From: Variovorax paradoxus
GTDB lineage: Bacteria; Pseudomonadota; Gammaproteobacteria; Burkholderiales; Burkholderiaceae_C
Length of the DNA stretch: 64,000 nucleotides
Direction: 5' to 3'
NCBI GenBank assembly: GCA_016806145.1
Contig: CP063166.1
Span: 1,798,001-1,862,000 of the forward strand
Shown here piece by piece: positions 35,375-44,459 of the stretch; position 1 is the first letter of the stretch; each line of letters begins with the position of its first letter. The position numbers were made by a program, and so were the translations under genes. A model generated the notes under the pieces. The model made no database searches. It was given only the letters and a program-made list of their open reading frames with translations, and was not told the DNA's origin.

Positions 35375-36223
35375 ATGGACTTCGATCCCACCCTGCTGCG
35401 CGCCTTCGTCGCCGTGAAGGAGACCGGCAGCTTCACGCGCGCCGCGCAGCGCCTGCACCTGACGCAATCGGCCATCAGCCACCAGATCCGCCGGCTCGAG
35501 GAGCAGGTGGGCCGCGCGCTGCTGCACCGGACGACGCGCCGCCTCACGGTGACCGAGGACGGCGAGGATTTCCTGCGCTATGCCGAGCAGATCCTGACGA
35601 CGCTCGACGCCATGACGCAGCGCTTCCAGCCCTCGCCGATCTCGGGCGTGGTGCGCTTCGGCGCGCCCGACAACTTCCTGGGCGAGCGCCTGGCGCCGCT
35701 GCTGTCGCAGTTCGCGCGCGCTTTCCCGTCGGTGCGCCTGGAGGTCTGCGTGAGCATGCATGTCGACCTGCGCGCGGCGATCAGGGCGGGCGAGCTCGAC
35801 CTCGCGGTCGTGATGTCGCCGCCCGAGGTGGAGGAGGGCACGCGGCTGCGGCGCACGCAACTGGTCTGGGCTGCGGCCGAGACCTTCGAGCCGCCCCGGG
35901 GCGGCTCGCTGCCGCTGGCCTTCTTTCCGAAGCCCTGCGTCTACCGGCAGGTGGCCGGCTCGGCGCTCGACCTCGCGCCGATCGACTGGCACGTGGTGTT
36001 CACCTCGGCCAGCCCGCAGGGCATTCGCGCGGCGGTGCTCGCGGGGCTCGCTGCGACGGTGATCACGCGCGATGACGTGGAGCCGGGCATGAAGATCGTC
36101 GACGGCCGCTATGGGCTGCGGCCCTTGCCGAGCGTGGACTTCTCGCTGATCTGGAGCGAGAACGGCCGCACGCCCTGTGCCTGCCGCTTCGGGGAGCTGA
36201 TCCTCGAGATGCCGGCCCCATGA
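35375..36223 (+). CDS. LysR-family transcriptional regulator
   Basis: From ATG 35375 (MDFDPTLLRAFVAV) this is a 282-residue LysR protein. The helix-turn-helix is ETGSFTRAAQRLHLTQSAIS with HQIRRLEEQVGRALLHR, and the effector domain opens with VVRFGAPDNFLGERLAPLL. It is slightly shorter than usual. An upstream in-frame ATG at 35324 would start inside the operator-like repeat and is less likely. The gene is divergent from the DHA2 exporter, which is its probable target. Its stop codon TGA (36221-36223) touches the T-run side of the rne terminator that comes from the opposite strand. The inducer is unknown. Confidence 0.92.
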   Translation: MDFDPTLLRAFVAVKETGSFTRAAQRLHLTQSAISHQIRRLEEQVGRALLHRTTRRLTVTEDGEDFLRYAEQILTTLDAMTQRFQPSPISGVVRFGAPDNFLGERLAPLLSQFARAFPSVRLEVCVSMHVDLRAAIRAGELDLAVVMSPPEVEEGTRLRRTQLVWAAAETFEPPRGGSLPLAFFPKPCVYRQVAGSALDLAPIDWHVVFTSASPQGIRAAVLAGLAATVITRDDVEPGMKIVDGRYGLRPLPSVDFSLIWSENGRTPCACRFGELILEMPAP

Positions 36224-36246
36224 AAAACGGCGCCCGAGGGCGCCGT
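36223..36246 (-). terminator. Rho-independent terminator of rne
   Basis: On the minus strand ACGGCGCC pairs with GGCGCCGT (36246-36239 with 36234-36227) around a four-base loop, followed by TTTTT at 36227-36223. It begins three bases after the rne stop. Its T run overlaps the last base of the LysR stop codon. On the plus strand the T run is weak, so it mainly serves rne. Confidence 0.85.
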
Positions 36247-36248
36247 CT

Positions 36249-39200
36249 TCATTGCAGTCGAGCGGATGCTGAGAGCGTGCGCTGCTCCGGCTGCGCCTCG
36301 CCAGCCGGTTGCTCGAACGGCAGCGTCATCGCGGCCAGTTCGCGGCGGGTTTCGACCAGCACCAGCGGGCCTTCGTCGAGCACGATCACCGGCGGGCGTT
36401 CGCGCGGCACGTGGACCGGCTTCGGCTCGGCGGCGATCGCGGCGCGCGCCTGCGCGATGCGTTCGGCGTCGGAGTTGACCCACTGCAGGCCCGAGCTCTG
36501 CGCGATCTGCGCGAGCTCGTCGAGCGGCAGCTCGAAGGACTGGACCTTCGGCAGCGCACGGCCGTTGGCGGCCGGCTGGGGCGCGCTCGCGCGTTCGACC
36601 ACGATCGGGGCCACGGGCGCCGCGGGTTGCTGCGGCTGCTCGAAGCGCGCCTGCGGCGCGGGCTCGCGCACCTGCGGCGCGGCGGCCGGTGCTTCGGCGA
36701 CGACCGCGACGCTGTCGGCGGCTTCGGCGACCGGGGCCACCGCTTGCTCCGCGAACGGCTGCGGCTGGCGCGCGACGGGTGCGTCCTGCAGGTTCTGCGC
36801 TTCGGCGGGCGCACCGTCGAAGGCGGCCACGGGTTGCGCTTCGCCTTCTTCGCGCGGTGCGCGTTCGCGGCGGTCACGGCCGTAGCGGTCGCGCGAACGG
36901 CCGCGGCGCTCTTCGCCGTCGCGGCGCGGTGCCTGCTCGGCGCCGTCCTGCGGTGCGGCTTCGCGGCCGGCTTCGGCGTCGGCCGATGCAGTGGTGGCGG
37001 CTTCGCCTTCCTCGTTGAAACGCGGCTGGCCGTCGTTGCGGCGCTCGCGGCGGCCGTCGTTGCGTTCGCCACGCGGGCCACGCTCCTCGCGGCCGTTGCG
37101 CGGTGCACGCTCGGTGCGTTCGCCCTGCGCGGCGTTGCCGTCCTCGCCGGCGGCGGCTTCGCCGCGCGGCGCGTCGCCGTTCAGGTTGCGTTCGCCGCGT
37201 TCGCCGTTGCGCTCGCCACGCTCACCGCGCTCGCCGCGTTCACCCCGTTCGCGGCGGGCGCGCGTTGCGCGTTCGCCGCCGGCCGTGCCTTCCTCGCCCG
37301 GCACCGCGTTCGGTGCGAGCTGCTGGGCTTCGAGGCTGACGCCTTCGAGCGCTTCGGCCGGCACGTTGCGGCCTTCGCCCTCGCGGCGTTCGCCACGGCC
37401 ACGGCGCTGGTCGCCTTCGCGCGGCGGACGGCCTTCGCGGTTGTTCTCGCGCGGCTGGCCATCGGCGCGCAGCTCGGCGCTGCGGTTGTCGCGGCCTTCG
37501 CGACCTTCACGGCCCTCGCGGCCGCCTTCGCGGCGCTCGCCATTGCGGCCGCCGCCACGGCGTTCGCCGTCGCGGTTGCCCGAACGGGCGCCGTTCTCGC
37601 CACGGCCTTCGGCATTGCGGCCTTCGCCGCCGCGGCCGCCACGGCGTTGTTCGCCGTCGCGTCCACCGCGCGATTCGCCATCGCGGCCCGGACGGCCGTC
37701 ACGGCCTTCGCGGCGCGTCGGCTTCGGCGGCTCGACCGGAATCGCCGAGGGTGCGGGTGCCGGCGCGGCCGCCGGCGTACCGCCGCCGAACCAGCTCTTG
37801 ATGCGGGCGAAGAAGCCCAGCTCGGCCGGCGCGGGCGCCACCGCCACGGGCGGCGCGACCGGCGCGGGTGCGGCGACGGGCGCGCGCACCGGCTCGGGCT
37901 TGACCGGCACCACGGGCGCCGGCGCGTCGGGCAGCACGCCCTTGATGACCGGCGTCTGCTTGTTGGTGGGCTCCTGCGAACGGCGCGTGACCGAGGTCGG
38001 GTCCTCGATCTCGTCGGCCATCTTGTAGCTGGCCTCGATGTGGTCGAGGCGCGGGTCGTCGTGCTTCAGGCGTTCGAGCTTGTAGTTGGGCGTCTCGAGC
38101 GTCTTGTTCGGCACCATCAGCACGCTCACGCGCTGCTTGAGCTCGATCTTGGCGATCTCGGTGCGCTTCTCGTTGAGCAGGAACGAAGCGACTTCCACCG
38201 GCACCTGCACGTGCACGGCGGCGGTGTTGTCCTTCATCGACTCTTCCTGAATGATGCGCAGGATCTGCAGCGCGCTCGATTCGGTGTCGCGGATGTGGCC
38301 CGAGCCGCCGCAACGGGGGCAGGGGATCGACGAGCCTTCGCTCAGCGCCGGCTTCAGGCGCTGGCGGCTCATTTCCATCAGGCCGAACTTGCTGATCGAA
38401 CCGAACTGCACGCGCGCGCGGTCCTGGCGCAGCGCGTCGCGCAGGCGGCTCTCGACCTCGCGGCGGTTCTTCGACTCGTCCATGTCGATGAAGTCGATGA
38501 CGATCAGGCCGCCGAGGTCGCGCAGGCGCATCTGGCGCGCCACTTCGTCGGCGGCTTCGAGGTTGGTGCGGGTCGCGGTTTCCTCGATGTCGCCGCCCTT
38601 GATGGCGCGGGCCGAGTTCACGTCGACCGAGACCAGCGCCTCGGTGTGGTCGATCACGATGGCGCCGCCCGAGGGCAGCTGCACGGTGCGGGCGTAGGCC
38701 GATTCGATCTGGTGCTCGATCTGGAAGCGGCTGAACAGGGCGGCGTCGTCGCGGTAGCGCTTCACGCGGGCGGCATGCTCGGGCATGACGTGCGCCATGA
38801 ACTGCTGCGCCTGGTCGTAGATGTCGTCGGTGTCGATCAGGATGTCGCCGATGTCGTGATTGAAGTAATCACGGATCGCGCGGATCACGAGCGAGGATTC
38901 CTGGTAGATCAGGAAGGCGCCCTTGCCGCCCTTGGCCGCGCCGTCGATGGCGGTCCAGAGCTTGAGCAGATAGTTCAGGTCCCACTGGAGTTCGGGCGCC
39001 GAGCGGCCGATGCCGGCGGTGCGCGCGATGATGCTCATGCCCTTCGGGTACTCGAGCTGGTCCATCGCCTCCTTGAGCTCGGCGCGGTCGTCGCCCTCGA
39101 TGCGGCGCGAGACGCCACCGCCACGCGGGTTGTTCGGCATCAGCACGACGTAGCGGCCGGCCAGCGAGATGAAGGTGGTGAGGGCCGCGCCCTTGTTGCC

Positions 39201-39524
39201 GCGCTCTTCCTTCTCGACCTGGACGACCAGTTCCTGGCCTTCCTTGATCACGTCCTGGATCCGGGCCTGGCTGGCCGAGACGCCTTCGGCGAAGTATTGC
39301 TTGGAGATTTCCTTGAACGGCAGGAAGCCGTGGCGGTCCTCGCCGTAGTCGACGAAACAGGCCTCGAGGCTGGGCTCGACGCGGGTCACGACGGCCTTGT
39401 AGATGTTGCCCTTGCGCTGTTCGCGTCCCTCGATCTCGATTTCGTAGTCGAGGAGCTTCTGCCCGTCGACGATGGCCAGGCGGCGTTCTTCGGCCTGCGT
39501 GGCATTGATCAGCATCCGCTTCAT
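36249..39524 (-). CDS. rne: Ribonuclease E
   Basis: The 1091-residue RNase E starts mRNA decay and processes rRNA and tRNA precursors. The catalytic half (residues 1 to about 510) has the S1 domain from about 36, metal ligands Asp301 in [13 protein letters not shown] and Asp344 in [10 protein letters not shown], and the zinc-link CPRC at 402-405, all aligned with E. coli positions. The C-terminal scaffold (about 560-1091) is disordered. It contains a membrane-targeting-like stretch near [13 protein letters not shown] (an amphipathic helix), then long Arg/Gly/Glu repeats such as [20 protein letters not shown]. The latter probably bind RNA and partner proteins. ATG 39524 has AAGGA upstream. A hairpin in the leader (39545-39575) may mediate autoregulation. 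Confidence 0.97.
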   Translation of the reverse strand: MKRMLINATQAEERRLAIVDGQKLLDYEIEIEGREQRKGNIYKAVVTRVEPSLEACFVDYGEDRHGFLPFKEISKQYFAEGVSASQARIQDVIKEGQELVVQVEKEERGNKGAALTTFISLAGRYVVLMPNNPRGGGVSRRIEGDDRAELKEAMDQLEYPKGMSIIARTAGIGRSAPELQWDLNYLLKLWTAIDGAAKGGKGAFLIYQESSLVIRAIRDYFNHDIGDILIDTDDIYDQAQQFMAHVMPEHAARVKRYRDDAALFSRFQIEHQIESAYARTVQLPSGGAIVIDHTEALVSVDVNSARAIKGGDIEETATRTNLEAADEVARQMRLRDLGGLIVIDFIDMDESKNRREVESRLRDALRQDRARVQFGSISKFGLMEMSRQRLKPALSEGSSIPCPRCGGSGHIRDTESSALQILRIIQEESMKDNTAAVHVQVPVEVASFLLNEKRTEIAKIELKQRVSVLMVPNKTLETPNYKLERLKHDDPRLDHIEASYKMADEIEDPTSVTRRSQEPTNKQTPVIKGVLPDAPAPVVPVKPEPVRAPVAAPAPVAPPVAVAPAPAELGFFARIKSWFGGGTPAAAPAPAPSAIPVEPPKPTRREGRDGRPGRDGESRGGRDGEQRRGGRGGEGRNAEGRGENGARSGNRDGERRGGGRNGERREGGREGREGREGRDNRSAELRADGQPRENNREGRPPREGDQRRGRGERREGEGRNVPAEALEGVSLEAQQLAPNAVPGEEGTAGGERATRARRERGERGERGERGERNGERGERNLNGDAPRGEAAAGEDGNAAQGERTERAPRNGREERGPRGERNDGRRERRNDGQPRFNEEGEAATTASADAEAGREAAPQDGAEQAPRRDGEERRGRSRDRYGRDRRERAPREEGEAQPVAAFDGAPAEAQNLQDAPVARQPQPFAEQAVAPVAEAADSVAVVAEAPAAAPQVREPAPQARFEQPQQPAAPVAPIVVERASAPQPAANGRALPKVQSFELPLDELAQIAQSSGLQWVNSDAERIAQARAAIAAEPKPVHVPRERPPVIVLDEGPLVLVETRRELAAMTLPFEQPAGEAQPEQRTLSASARLQ

Positions 39525-39544
39525 GATGCGTTGTCCTTATATGT

Positions 39545-39575
39545 ATCGTTCTACCGGCCCTGGAGGGCCAACGAT
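39545..39575 (-). promoter_or_regulatory. Leader hairpin just upstream of the rne ribosome site
   Basis: ATCGTT (39545-39550) pairs with AACGAT (39570-39575), and inside it GGCCC (39556-39560) pairs with GGGCC (39565-39569) around TGGA, with a five-base bulge CTACC. It ends about nine bases before the AAGGA ribosome site on the minus strand. RNase E in other bacteria limits its own mRNA through leader structure; that role here is inferred. Confidence 0.45.
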
Positions 39576-40029
39576 GCACGGACGACGCCCGCGAAACTTG
39601 GGGAATTGCCGCTTGGCTCCGGATGCTGGGTGCCGCGGCGCGCGAGCGCGAGCGGCCGTCTCGAGCGTCAGCTCGGTGACGACAGCCGGAGTGGGGGCGC
39701 GTGGATGGGGGCGAGCCCTTCGTGGTGCTGAGAAGCTGTCTGTTCGACAACTCGTTGCGCAAGGGTGGCGCGCGGTTCTGGCGATTCGATGCCCGAGGCC
39801 GCTGGTCGGGACCAGGTCAGCCAGCGCAGGCACATTTGAATCAGCAGCATCAGCACAAAGGGACTCGCTTCGATCCGCCGGCAGCTGAAGGCTGCAGGCT
39901 GGTATTCCGTATCGGTGTTTCGTGGGTGTCGGCTTGACTTGGACGTCTGGCCTGCCACTTTGCGCAGTTGCGCGGGGTTTGCAGGCTCGTCGCCAAAGCG
40001 GCATCGACCTCGCAGCGCCGCCGGGGTGT
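39576..40029. other. Long gap between rne and rluC without a gene
   Basis: Between the divergent rne and rluC genes lie about 560 bases. Apart from the rne leader hairpin and the rluC promoter I find no convincing gene here. Open frames are short, lack ribosome sites and have no family resemblance. The length suggests a long untranslated rne leader, as in enteric bacteria, with the rne promoter somewhere in this span. I could not single out a minus-strand promoter. Confidence 0.4.
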
Positions 40030-40060
40030 TTGACAGCAGTGCTCTAAACTTCTGTCTAAT
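40030..40060 (+). promoter_or_regulatory. Putative sigma-70 promoter of rluC
   Basis: A perfect -35 TTGACA at 40030-40035 is followed by TCTAAT at 40055-40060 (spacing 19) or TGTCTA at 40053-40058 (spacing 17). Transcription would start about 17 bases before the GTG of rluC. The stretch is AT-rich compared with its surroundings. Confidence 0.55.
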
Positions 40061-40083
40061 CAAGCACTTACACGACCGCGCTG

Positions 40084-41148
40084 GTGAAAAACATTATAGG
40101 TGCGAAGCAAGCCCCCGCGGCTAAGGAGTTTGCCGGAGGGCCGGCGGCCATCCGCTTCCTCACGATCGACGCCGAGTCGGCCGGGCAGCGCCTCGACAAC
40201 TTCCTCTTCCGCCATCTGAAAGGCGTGCCGAAGACCCACGTCTACCGGATCATCCGGTCGGGCGAGGTGCGCATCAACAAGGGGCGGGCGCAGGCCGAGA
40301 CCCGCGTCGAGACCGGCGACGTGGTGCGCCTGCCGCCGATCCGCGTGGCCGAACGCGCCGAGGAGGCCGCGAGCGCCGCGCCGGCGCGCGAATTCCCGCT
40401 GCTGCTCGAGGACGAGGCCGTGCTGGCCGTCGACAAGCCCGCCGGCGTGGCGGTGCATGGCGGCAGCGGCGTGAGCTTCGGCGTGATCGAGCAGTTGCGC
40501 ACGGCGCGCCCGGGCGCGAAGTTTCTCGAGCTGGTGCACCGGCTCGACCGCGAGACCTCGGGCATCCTGCTGGTCGCCAAGAAGCGCAGCGCGCTGGTGG
40601 CGCTGCAGGAGCAGTTCAGGGAACGCGAGACCGGCAAGACCTATCTGGCGCTGGTCGAGGGCGCCTGGCCCGCCAACAAGAAGGTGCTCGACGCGCCGCT
40701 CGCCAAGTACCTGCTGCCCGACGGCGGCGCCGGTGCCGGCGAACGCCGCGTGCGCGTGGTCGCCAAGGACCATCCCGACGCGATGCGCGCCGTGACGCTG
40801 GTGCGTCCGCTCGCCACGCTGTCGCTGCCCGGCGATGGCACGCCGATGTCATTGCTGGCCGTCACCATCAAGACCGGCCGCACGCACCAGATCCGCGTCC
40901 ACCTGGCGTCGGCCGGCCATCCGATCGCCGGCGACGACAAGTACGGCGAATCCGAGCGCCGGCGCGCGCTGCAGAAGCTGGGCCTCAAGCGCATGTTCCT
41001 CCACGCCTGGCGACTGCAGTTCAACCATCCCGCCACCGGCGAACGCGTCGCGCTGCAGGCCGAGCTGCCGCCAGAATTGCGCTCGCTGATGCCGCCCGCC
41101 GCGCTCAACGCGATGGCGCTACACCCCACGCCCACCACCCATGACTGA
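40084..41148 (+). CDS. rluC: 23S rRNA pseudouridine synthase RluC
   Basis: RluC converts uridines to pseudouridine at positions 955, 2504 and 2580 of 23S rRNA in E. coli. The 354-residue protein has an S4 RNA-binding domain near residues 38-95 (GQRLDNFLFRHLKGVPKTHV) and the catalytic Asp in LVHRLDRETSGILLVAKK. The later TIKTGRTHQIRVHLASAGHP is also conserved. It starts with GTG at 40084 without a clear ribosome site, close to the predicted transcription start. Placement opposite rne is the standard arrangement. It overlaps the HAD phosphatase gene by eight bases. The family assignment to RluC rather than RluD rests on synteny. Confidence 0.93.
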   Translation: MKNIIGAKQAPAAKEFAGGPAAIRFLTIDAESAGQRLDNFLFRHLKGVPKTHVYRIIRSGEVRINKGRAQAETRVETGDVVRLPPIRVAERAEEAASAAPAREFPLLLEDEAVLAVDKPAGVAVHGGSGVSFGVIEQLRTARPGAKFLELVHRLDRETSGILLVAKKRSALVALQEQFRERETGKTYLALVEGAWPANKKVLDAPLAKYLLPDGGAGAGERRVRVVAKDHPDAMRAVTLVRPLATLSLPGDGTPMSLLAVTIKTGRTHQIRVHLASAGHPIAGDDKYGESERRRALQKLGLKRMFLHAWRLQFNHPATGERVALQAELPPELRSLMPPAALNAMALHPTPTTHD

Positions 41149-41821
41149 CTCTGCAGACACCGCCCGCCCCCCGCGCTTCGACCTGATCGCCTTCGACTGG
41201 GACGGCACCCTCTACGACTCCACGCGGCTGATCGTGCGCTGCATCCAGGCGGCGGTGGTCGACGTCGGTGGTGCCAAGCCCAGCGAGGACGATGCCGCCT
41301 GGGTCATCGGCCTGGGGCTGGCCGAGGCGCTGGCGCGCGCCGCGCCCGACGTGCCGAAGGAGAAGTACCCCGAGCTCGGCGCCCGCTACCGCTACCACTA
41401 CCTGCAGCACCAGGACGACATCGTGCTGTTCGACGGCGTGCTGCCGATGCTCGATGCGCTGCGCGCGCGCGGCCACAAGCTGGCGGTGGCCACCGGCAAG
41501 TCGCGACGCGGCCTCAACGAGGCGCTCAAGACGGTGGCGCTGCGCGACCGCTTCGACGCCTCGCGCACCGCCGACGAGACCTTCGGCAAGCCGCATCCGC
41601 GCATGCTGCTCGAGCTGATGGAGGAGCTCGAGGTGGCCCCCGAGCGCACGCTGATGATCGGCGACACCACGCACGACCTGCAGCTGGCGACGAACGCGGG
41701 CTGCGCCAGCGTCGGCGTGAGCTACGGCGCGCACGAGCCCGACAGCTTCGCCGAGTTCAAGCCGCTGCACATCGCGCATTCGATCGCCGACCTCGAGGCC
41801 TGGCTCCTCGGCAACGCCTGA
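41141..41821 (+). CDS. HAD-superfamily phosphatase (Gph/PGP-like)
   Basis: The 226-residue hydrolase has HAD motif I as AFDWDGTLYDS (nucleophile Asp19, acid Asp21), motif II near LAVATGKSRRG, and motifs III and IV as FGKPHPRML and MIGDTTHDLQLATNAG. The helical cap between residues 28 and 95 places it with phosphoglycolate-phosphatase-like enzymes. The fixed position between rluC and a Rieske gene in this family of bacteria suggests a housekeeping detoxifying role, but the natural substrate is unknown. Its ATG lies inside the end of rluC, so the two are co-translated. It is cytoplasmic. Confidence 0.9.
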   Translation: MTDSADTARPPRFDLIAFDWDGTLYDSTRLIVRCIQAAVVDVGGAKPSEDDAAWVIGLGLAEALARAAPDVPKEKYPELGARYRYHYLQHQDDIVLFDGVLPMLDALRARGHKLAVATGKSRRGLNEALKTVALRDRFDASRTADETFGKPHPRMLLELMEELEVAPERTLMIGDTTHDLQLATNAGCASVGVSYGAHEPDSFAEFKPLHIAHSIADLEAWLLGNA

Positions 41822-41838
41822 AACGACAATCGCCTGCC

Positions 41839-42207
41839 ATGAGCGACGACAGCATTCCCCTGTGCAATGCGGCCGACCTCGCCGAGGGCGGCCGGGCCGT
41901 GTCCTTCGACGTGGTCTACGGCGGCGAGACCTGCCGCGCCTTCGCGGTGCGCTTCGAGGGCCAGCCGCATGCCTACCTCAACCGCTGCAGCCACGTGGCG
42001 ATGGAAATGGACTTCCAGCCCGACCGCTTCTTCGACGACACCGGCCAATGGCTGCTGTGCGCCACCCACGGCGCCGTGTACCGGCCCGACACCGGCGAAT
42101 GCGCGGGCGGGCCGTGCCGTGGCGGCCTCGTGAAGATCGCGCTGAGCGAGCGCGACGGCGTGGTGCACTGGCATACTGCCTGGAACCTCCAACCCTTCAA
42201 TTTCTAG
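41839..42207 (+). CDS. Rieske [2Fe-2S] domain protein
   Basis: The 122-residue stand-alone Rieske protein binds a [2Fe-2S] cluster through two Cys and two His: Cys50 and His52 in NRCSHVAMEMD, and Cys74 and His77 in LLCATHGAVY. The pattern C-x-H then C-x2-H is complete. It has no signal peptide and no fused oxygenase domain, so it is a small cytoplasmic ferredoxin-like carrier or regulator. Its partner enzyme is not in the window. It lies 17 bases after the HAD gene and 41 before sppA, in the same orientation, so it is likely in one transcript with rluC and sppA. Confidence 0.92.
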   Translation: MSDDSIPLCNAADLAEGGRAVSFDVVYGGETCRAFAVRFEGQPHAYLNRCSHVAMEMDFQPDRFFDDTGQWLLCATHGAVYRPDTGECAGGPCRGGLVKIALSERDGVVHWHTAWNLQPFNF

Positions 42208-42248
42208 CAGCGCCGCGCTTCGCGACTGCCTGTTCGCCCGCCGCTCCC

Positions 42249-43292
42249 ATGAACGACCAGAACCGCACCGACCCCCGGGGTTTCGAGCCTTTCGAGCCGA
42301 CCCCGCCCTCGCTTTCGTCTTCGACCGATCCCCAACGCACCATGTCCAACGATCCCACTCAGCGTCCCGGCTGGGAACGCGCCACGCTCGAGAAGCTGGC
42401 CTTCGCGGCCCTCAACGAGCAGAAGGCCACGCGGCGCTGGAAGACCTTCACCCGGCTGGCCTGGCTGGCCTTCTTCATCTTCCTGGCCTGGTTCGCGCTG
42501 TCGCGCGGCGCGCCGAGCACCGCCAAGACCACGGCCCACACCGCGGTGGTCGAGATCAAGGGCGAGATCGCCAACGGTGGCGACGCCAGCGCCGAGTTCG
42601 TCGTGGCGGCCATGAAATCCGCCTTCGAGGACGAGGGTGCCAAGGGCGTGGTGCTGCTGATCAACTCGCCGGGCGGCAGCCCGGTGCAGGCCGGCATCAT
42701 CAACGACGAGATCAAGCGCCTGAAGGCCAAGTACAAGAAGCCGGTCTACGCCGTGGTCGAGGAAACCTGTGCCTCGGCGGCTTACTACATCGCCGCCGGC
42801 GCCGACAAGATCTACGTCGACAAGGCCAGCATCGTGGGCAGCATCGGCGTGCTGATGGACGGCTTCGGCTTCACCGGCGTGATGGAAAAGGTCGGCGTCG
42901 AGCGCCGCCTGCTGACCTCGGGCGAGAACAAGGGCTTCCTCGACCCCTTCAGCCCGATGAACGACGCCCAGCGCGAACATGCGCAGAAGATGCTCGACCA
43001 GATCCACGAGCAGTTCATCAACGTGGTGAAGGCCGGCCGCGGCGACCGCCTCAAGCTCGACACCCCGGGCCTGTTCAGCGGCCTGTTCTGGAGCGGCGAG
43101 CAGGCCGTGAGCTACGGCCTGGCCGACCAGCTCGGCAACGTCGACTACGTGGCGCGCGAGGTGATCAAGGCCGAGGAAGTCATCGACTACACCCGCCGCG
43201 ACAACGTGGCCGAGAAGCTGGCCAAGAAGTTCGGCGCCGCCATGGGCGACGCCTCGATCCGTTCGCTAAAGTCGGTGCCGGCGCTGCGCTGA
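42249..43292 (+). CDS. sppA: Signal peptide peptidase SppA (S49 family, short form)
   Basis: The membrane-bound serine protease degrades cleaved signal peptides. The 347-residue protein has a disordered N terminus, one membrane helix at about 68-84 (RLAWLAFFIFLAWFALS), then the protease domain. The Ser-Lys dyad is Ser176 in EETCASAAYYIAAG and Lys228 in LTSGENKGFLDPF. The 52-residue distance between them matches Bacillus SppA. LLINSPGGSPVQAG is the oxyanion region. An in-frame ATG at codon 32 could also start translation. It is the last gene of the rluC transcript; both its stop and that of the convergent MFS gene lie in an inverted repeat (43288-43307). Confidence 0.95.
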   Translation: MNDQNRTDPRGFEPFEPTPPSLSSSTDPQRTMSNDPTQRPGWERATLEKLAFAALNEQKATRRWKTFTRLAWLAFFIFLAWFALSRGAPSTAKTTAHTAVVEIKGEIANGGDASAEFVVAAMKSAFEDEGAKGVVLLINSPGGSPVQAGIINDEIKRLKAKYKKPVYAVVEETCASAAYYIAAGADKIYVDKASIVGSIGVLMDGFGFTGVMEKVGVERRLLTSGENKGFLDPFSPMNDAQREHAQKMLDQIHEQFINVVKAGRGDRLKLDTPGLFSGLFWSGEQAVSYGLADQLGNVDYVAREVIKAEEVIDYTRRDNVAEKLAKKFGAAMGDASIRSLKSVPALR

Positions 43293-43302
43293 GGCCCGGA
43301 CC

Positions 43303-44457
43303 TCAGCCGGCCGGCCGGTCGGCCGCCGCGTAGCGCGCCGAGGCCGCCAGCGCGACCGCGAACACCACCACCACGTAGAGCGCCGCAGTCAGCGAGGTGG
43401 CGCGCGCGATCAGCCCGATGACCGCCGGGCCGGCCATGAACCCCAGGTACGCGATCGCCGAGACGGCCGCGATGCCGCGTGCCGGCTCCACGCCCGGCAC
43501 CTTGGCCGAGGCCGCGAACAGGATCGGCACCACGTTCGCGAAGCCCACGCCCACGCCCGCGAAACCCACCAGCGCGAGCCAGGGCCAGTCGGTGAGCAGC
43601 GCCAGCGTCATCGCCGCCGCGGCCAGCAGGCCGCTGCCGCGCAGCAGCACGGCGGGCGCGAAACGCGCGCGCAGGGCATCGCCGCCGAAGCGCGCCGCCG
43701 CCATGGCGGCCGAGAAGCTGGCATAGGCGAGGGCGGCCTGCTTCTGCGGGCTGCCCAGCTCCTGCTGCAGGTAGAGCACGCTCCAGTCGTAGATGGCGCC
43801 TTCGGCGATCAGCCCCAGCGCCGCCAGCACGCCCAGCACCGCGAGCGCGCCGCGCGGCAGGCGGAAGCCGTGATCGGCCTCGGCCGCGCCGGGCGTCGCG
43901 GGCGGCTTCGGCAGCATGCGCGTGGCCGACAGCGCGACCAGCGCCACCATCGCCGCCGACACCAGCAGCAGATGGTTCTGCGGGGCGAGCCCGGCCGCGA
44001 GCGCCGCGCTGCCGCTGGCCGCGCCGGCCATGCCGCCGAGGCTGAACATGCCGTGCATGCCGCTCATCAGCGGCTTGCCGTCGCGCAGCTCGAGCTGCGC
44101 GGCCTCGGTGTTGATCGCCACGTCGAACACGCTCGTGACCAGGCCGAACACCGCCAGCAGGCCCAGCAGCGCGGCATAGCCCGGCATCGCGACCAGGCCG
44201 CAGAGCAGCAGCGCGTAGACGCAGCCGCACAGCGCGGCCATGCGGCGCGGCCCGTGGCGGCCGATCCAGCGGCCGGCGCTGGTCAGGCCGTACATCGCGC
44301 CGGCGCCGGCCGCGAGCATCGCGAGGCCGAGCTGGGCCTCGTCGATGCCGTAGTGCCCCTTGACCGTGGGCACGTGCACGCCCCAGGTCGCGAAGATGAA
44401 GCCCGAGGCGAAGAATTGCGCGCGCGAGGCCCAGCGCGTGGCCGCGGTCACGGCCAT
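43303..44457 (-). CDS. MFS transporter
   Basis: The 384-residue protein has 12 membrane helices and resembles MFS members often found beside sppA. Family-like parts are FATWGVHVPTVKGHYGIDEA in the first loop, GRWIGRHGPRRMAALCGCVY between helices 2 and 3, and FDVAINTEAAQLELRDGKPL with MSGMHGMFSLGGMAGAA. These last motifs occur in proteins of the YbjJ-like group. It begins two bases after the stop of the methyltransferase gene, so it is the last gene of a maf-methyltransferase-MFS transcript. The substrate is unknown. It is tail-to-tail with sppA. Confidence 0.88.
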   Translation of the reverse strand: MAVTAATRWASRAQFFASGFIFATWGVHVPTVKGHYGIDEAQLGLAMLAAGAGAMYGLTSAGRWIGRHGPRRMAALCGCVYALLLCGLVAMPGYAALLGLLAVFGLVTSVFDVAINTEAAQLELRDGKPLMSGMHGMFSLGGMAGAASGSAALAAGLAPQNHLLLVSAAMVALVALSATRMLPKPPATPGAAEADHGFRLPRGALAVLGVLAALGLIAEGAIYDWSVLYLQQELGSPQKQAALAYASFSAAMAAARFGGDALRARFAPAVLLRGSGLLAAAAMTLALLTDWPWLALVGFAGVGVGFANVVPILFAASAKVPGVEPARGIAAVSAIAYLGFMAGPAVIGLIARATSLTAALYVVVVFAVALAASARYAAADRPAG

Positions 44458-44459
44458 CG

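Noticed and set aside
36309..39731. Very long open frame opposite rne (over 1100 codons)
   Set aside because: It mirrors rne codon by codon in a GC-rich, repeat-filled gene and has low-complexity Ala/Val/Arg content. RNase E on the minus strand has clear catalytic motifs, so this frame is a shadow.
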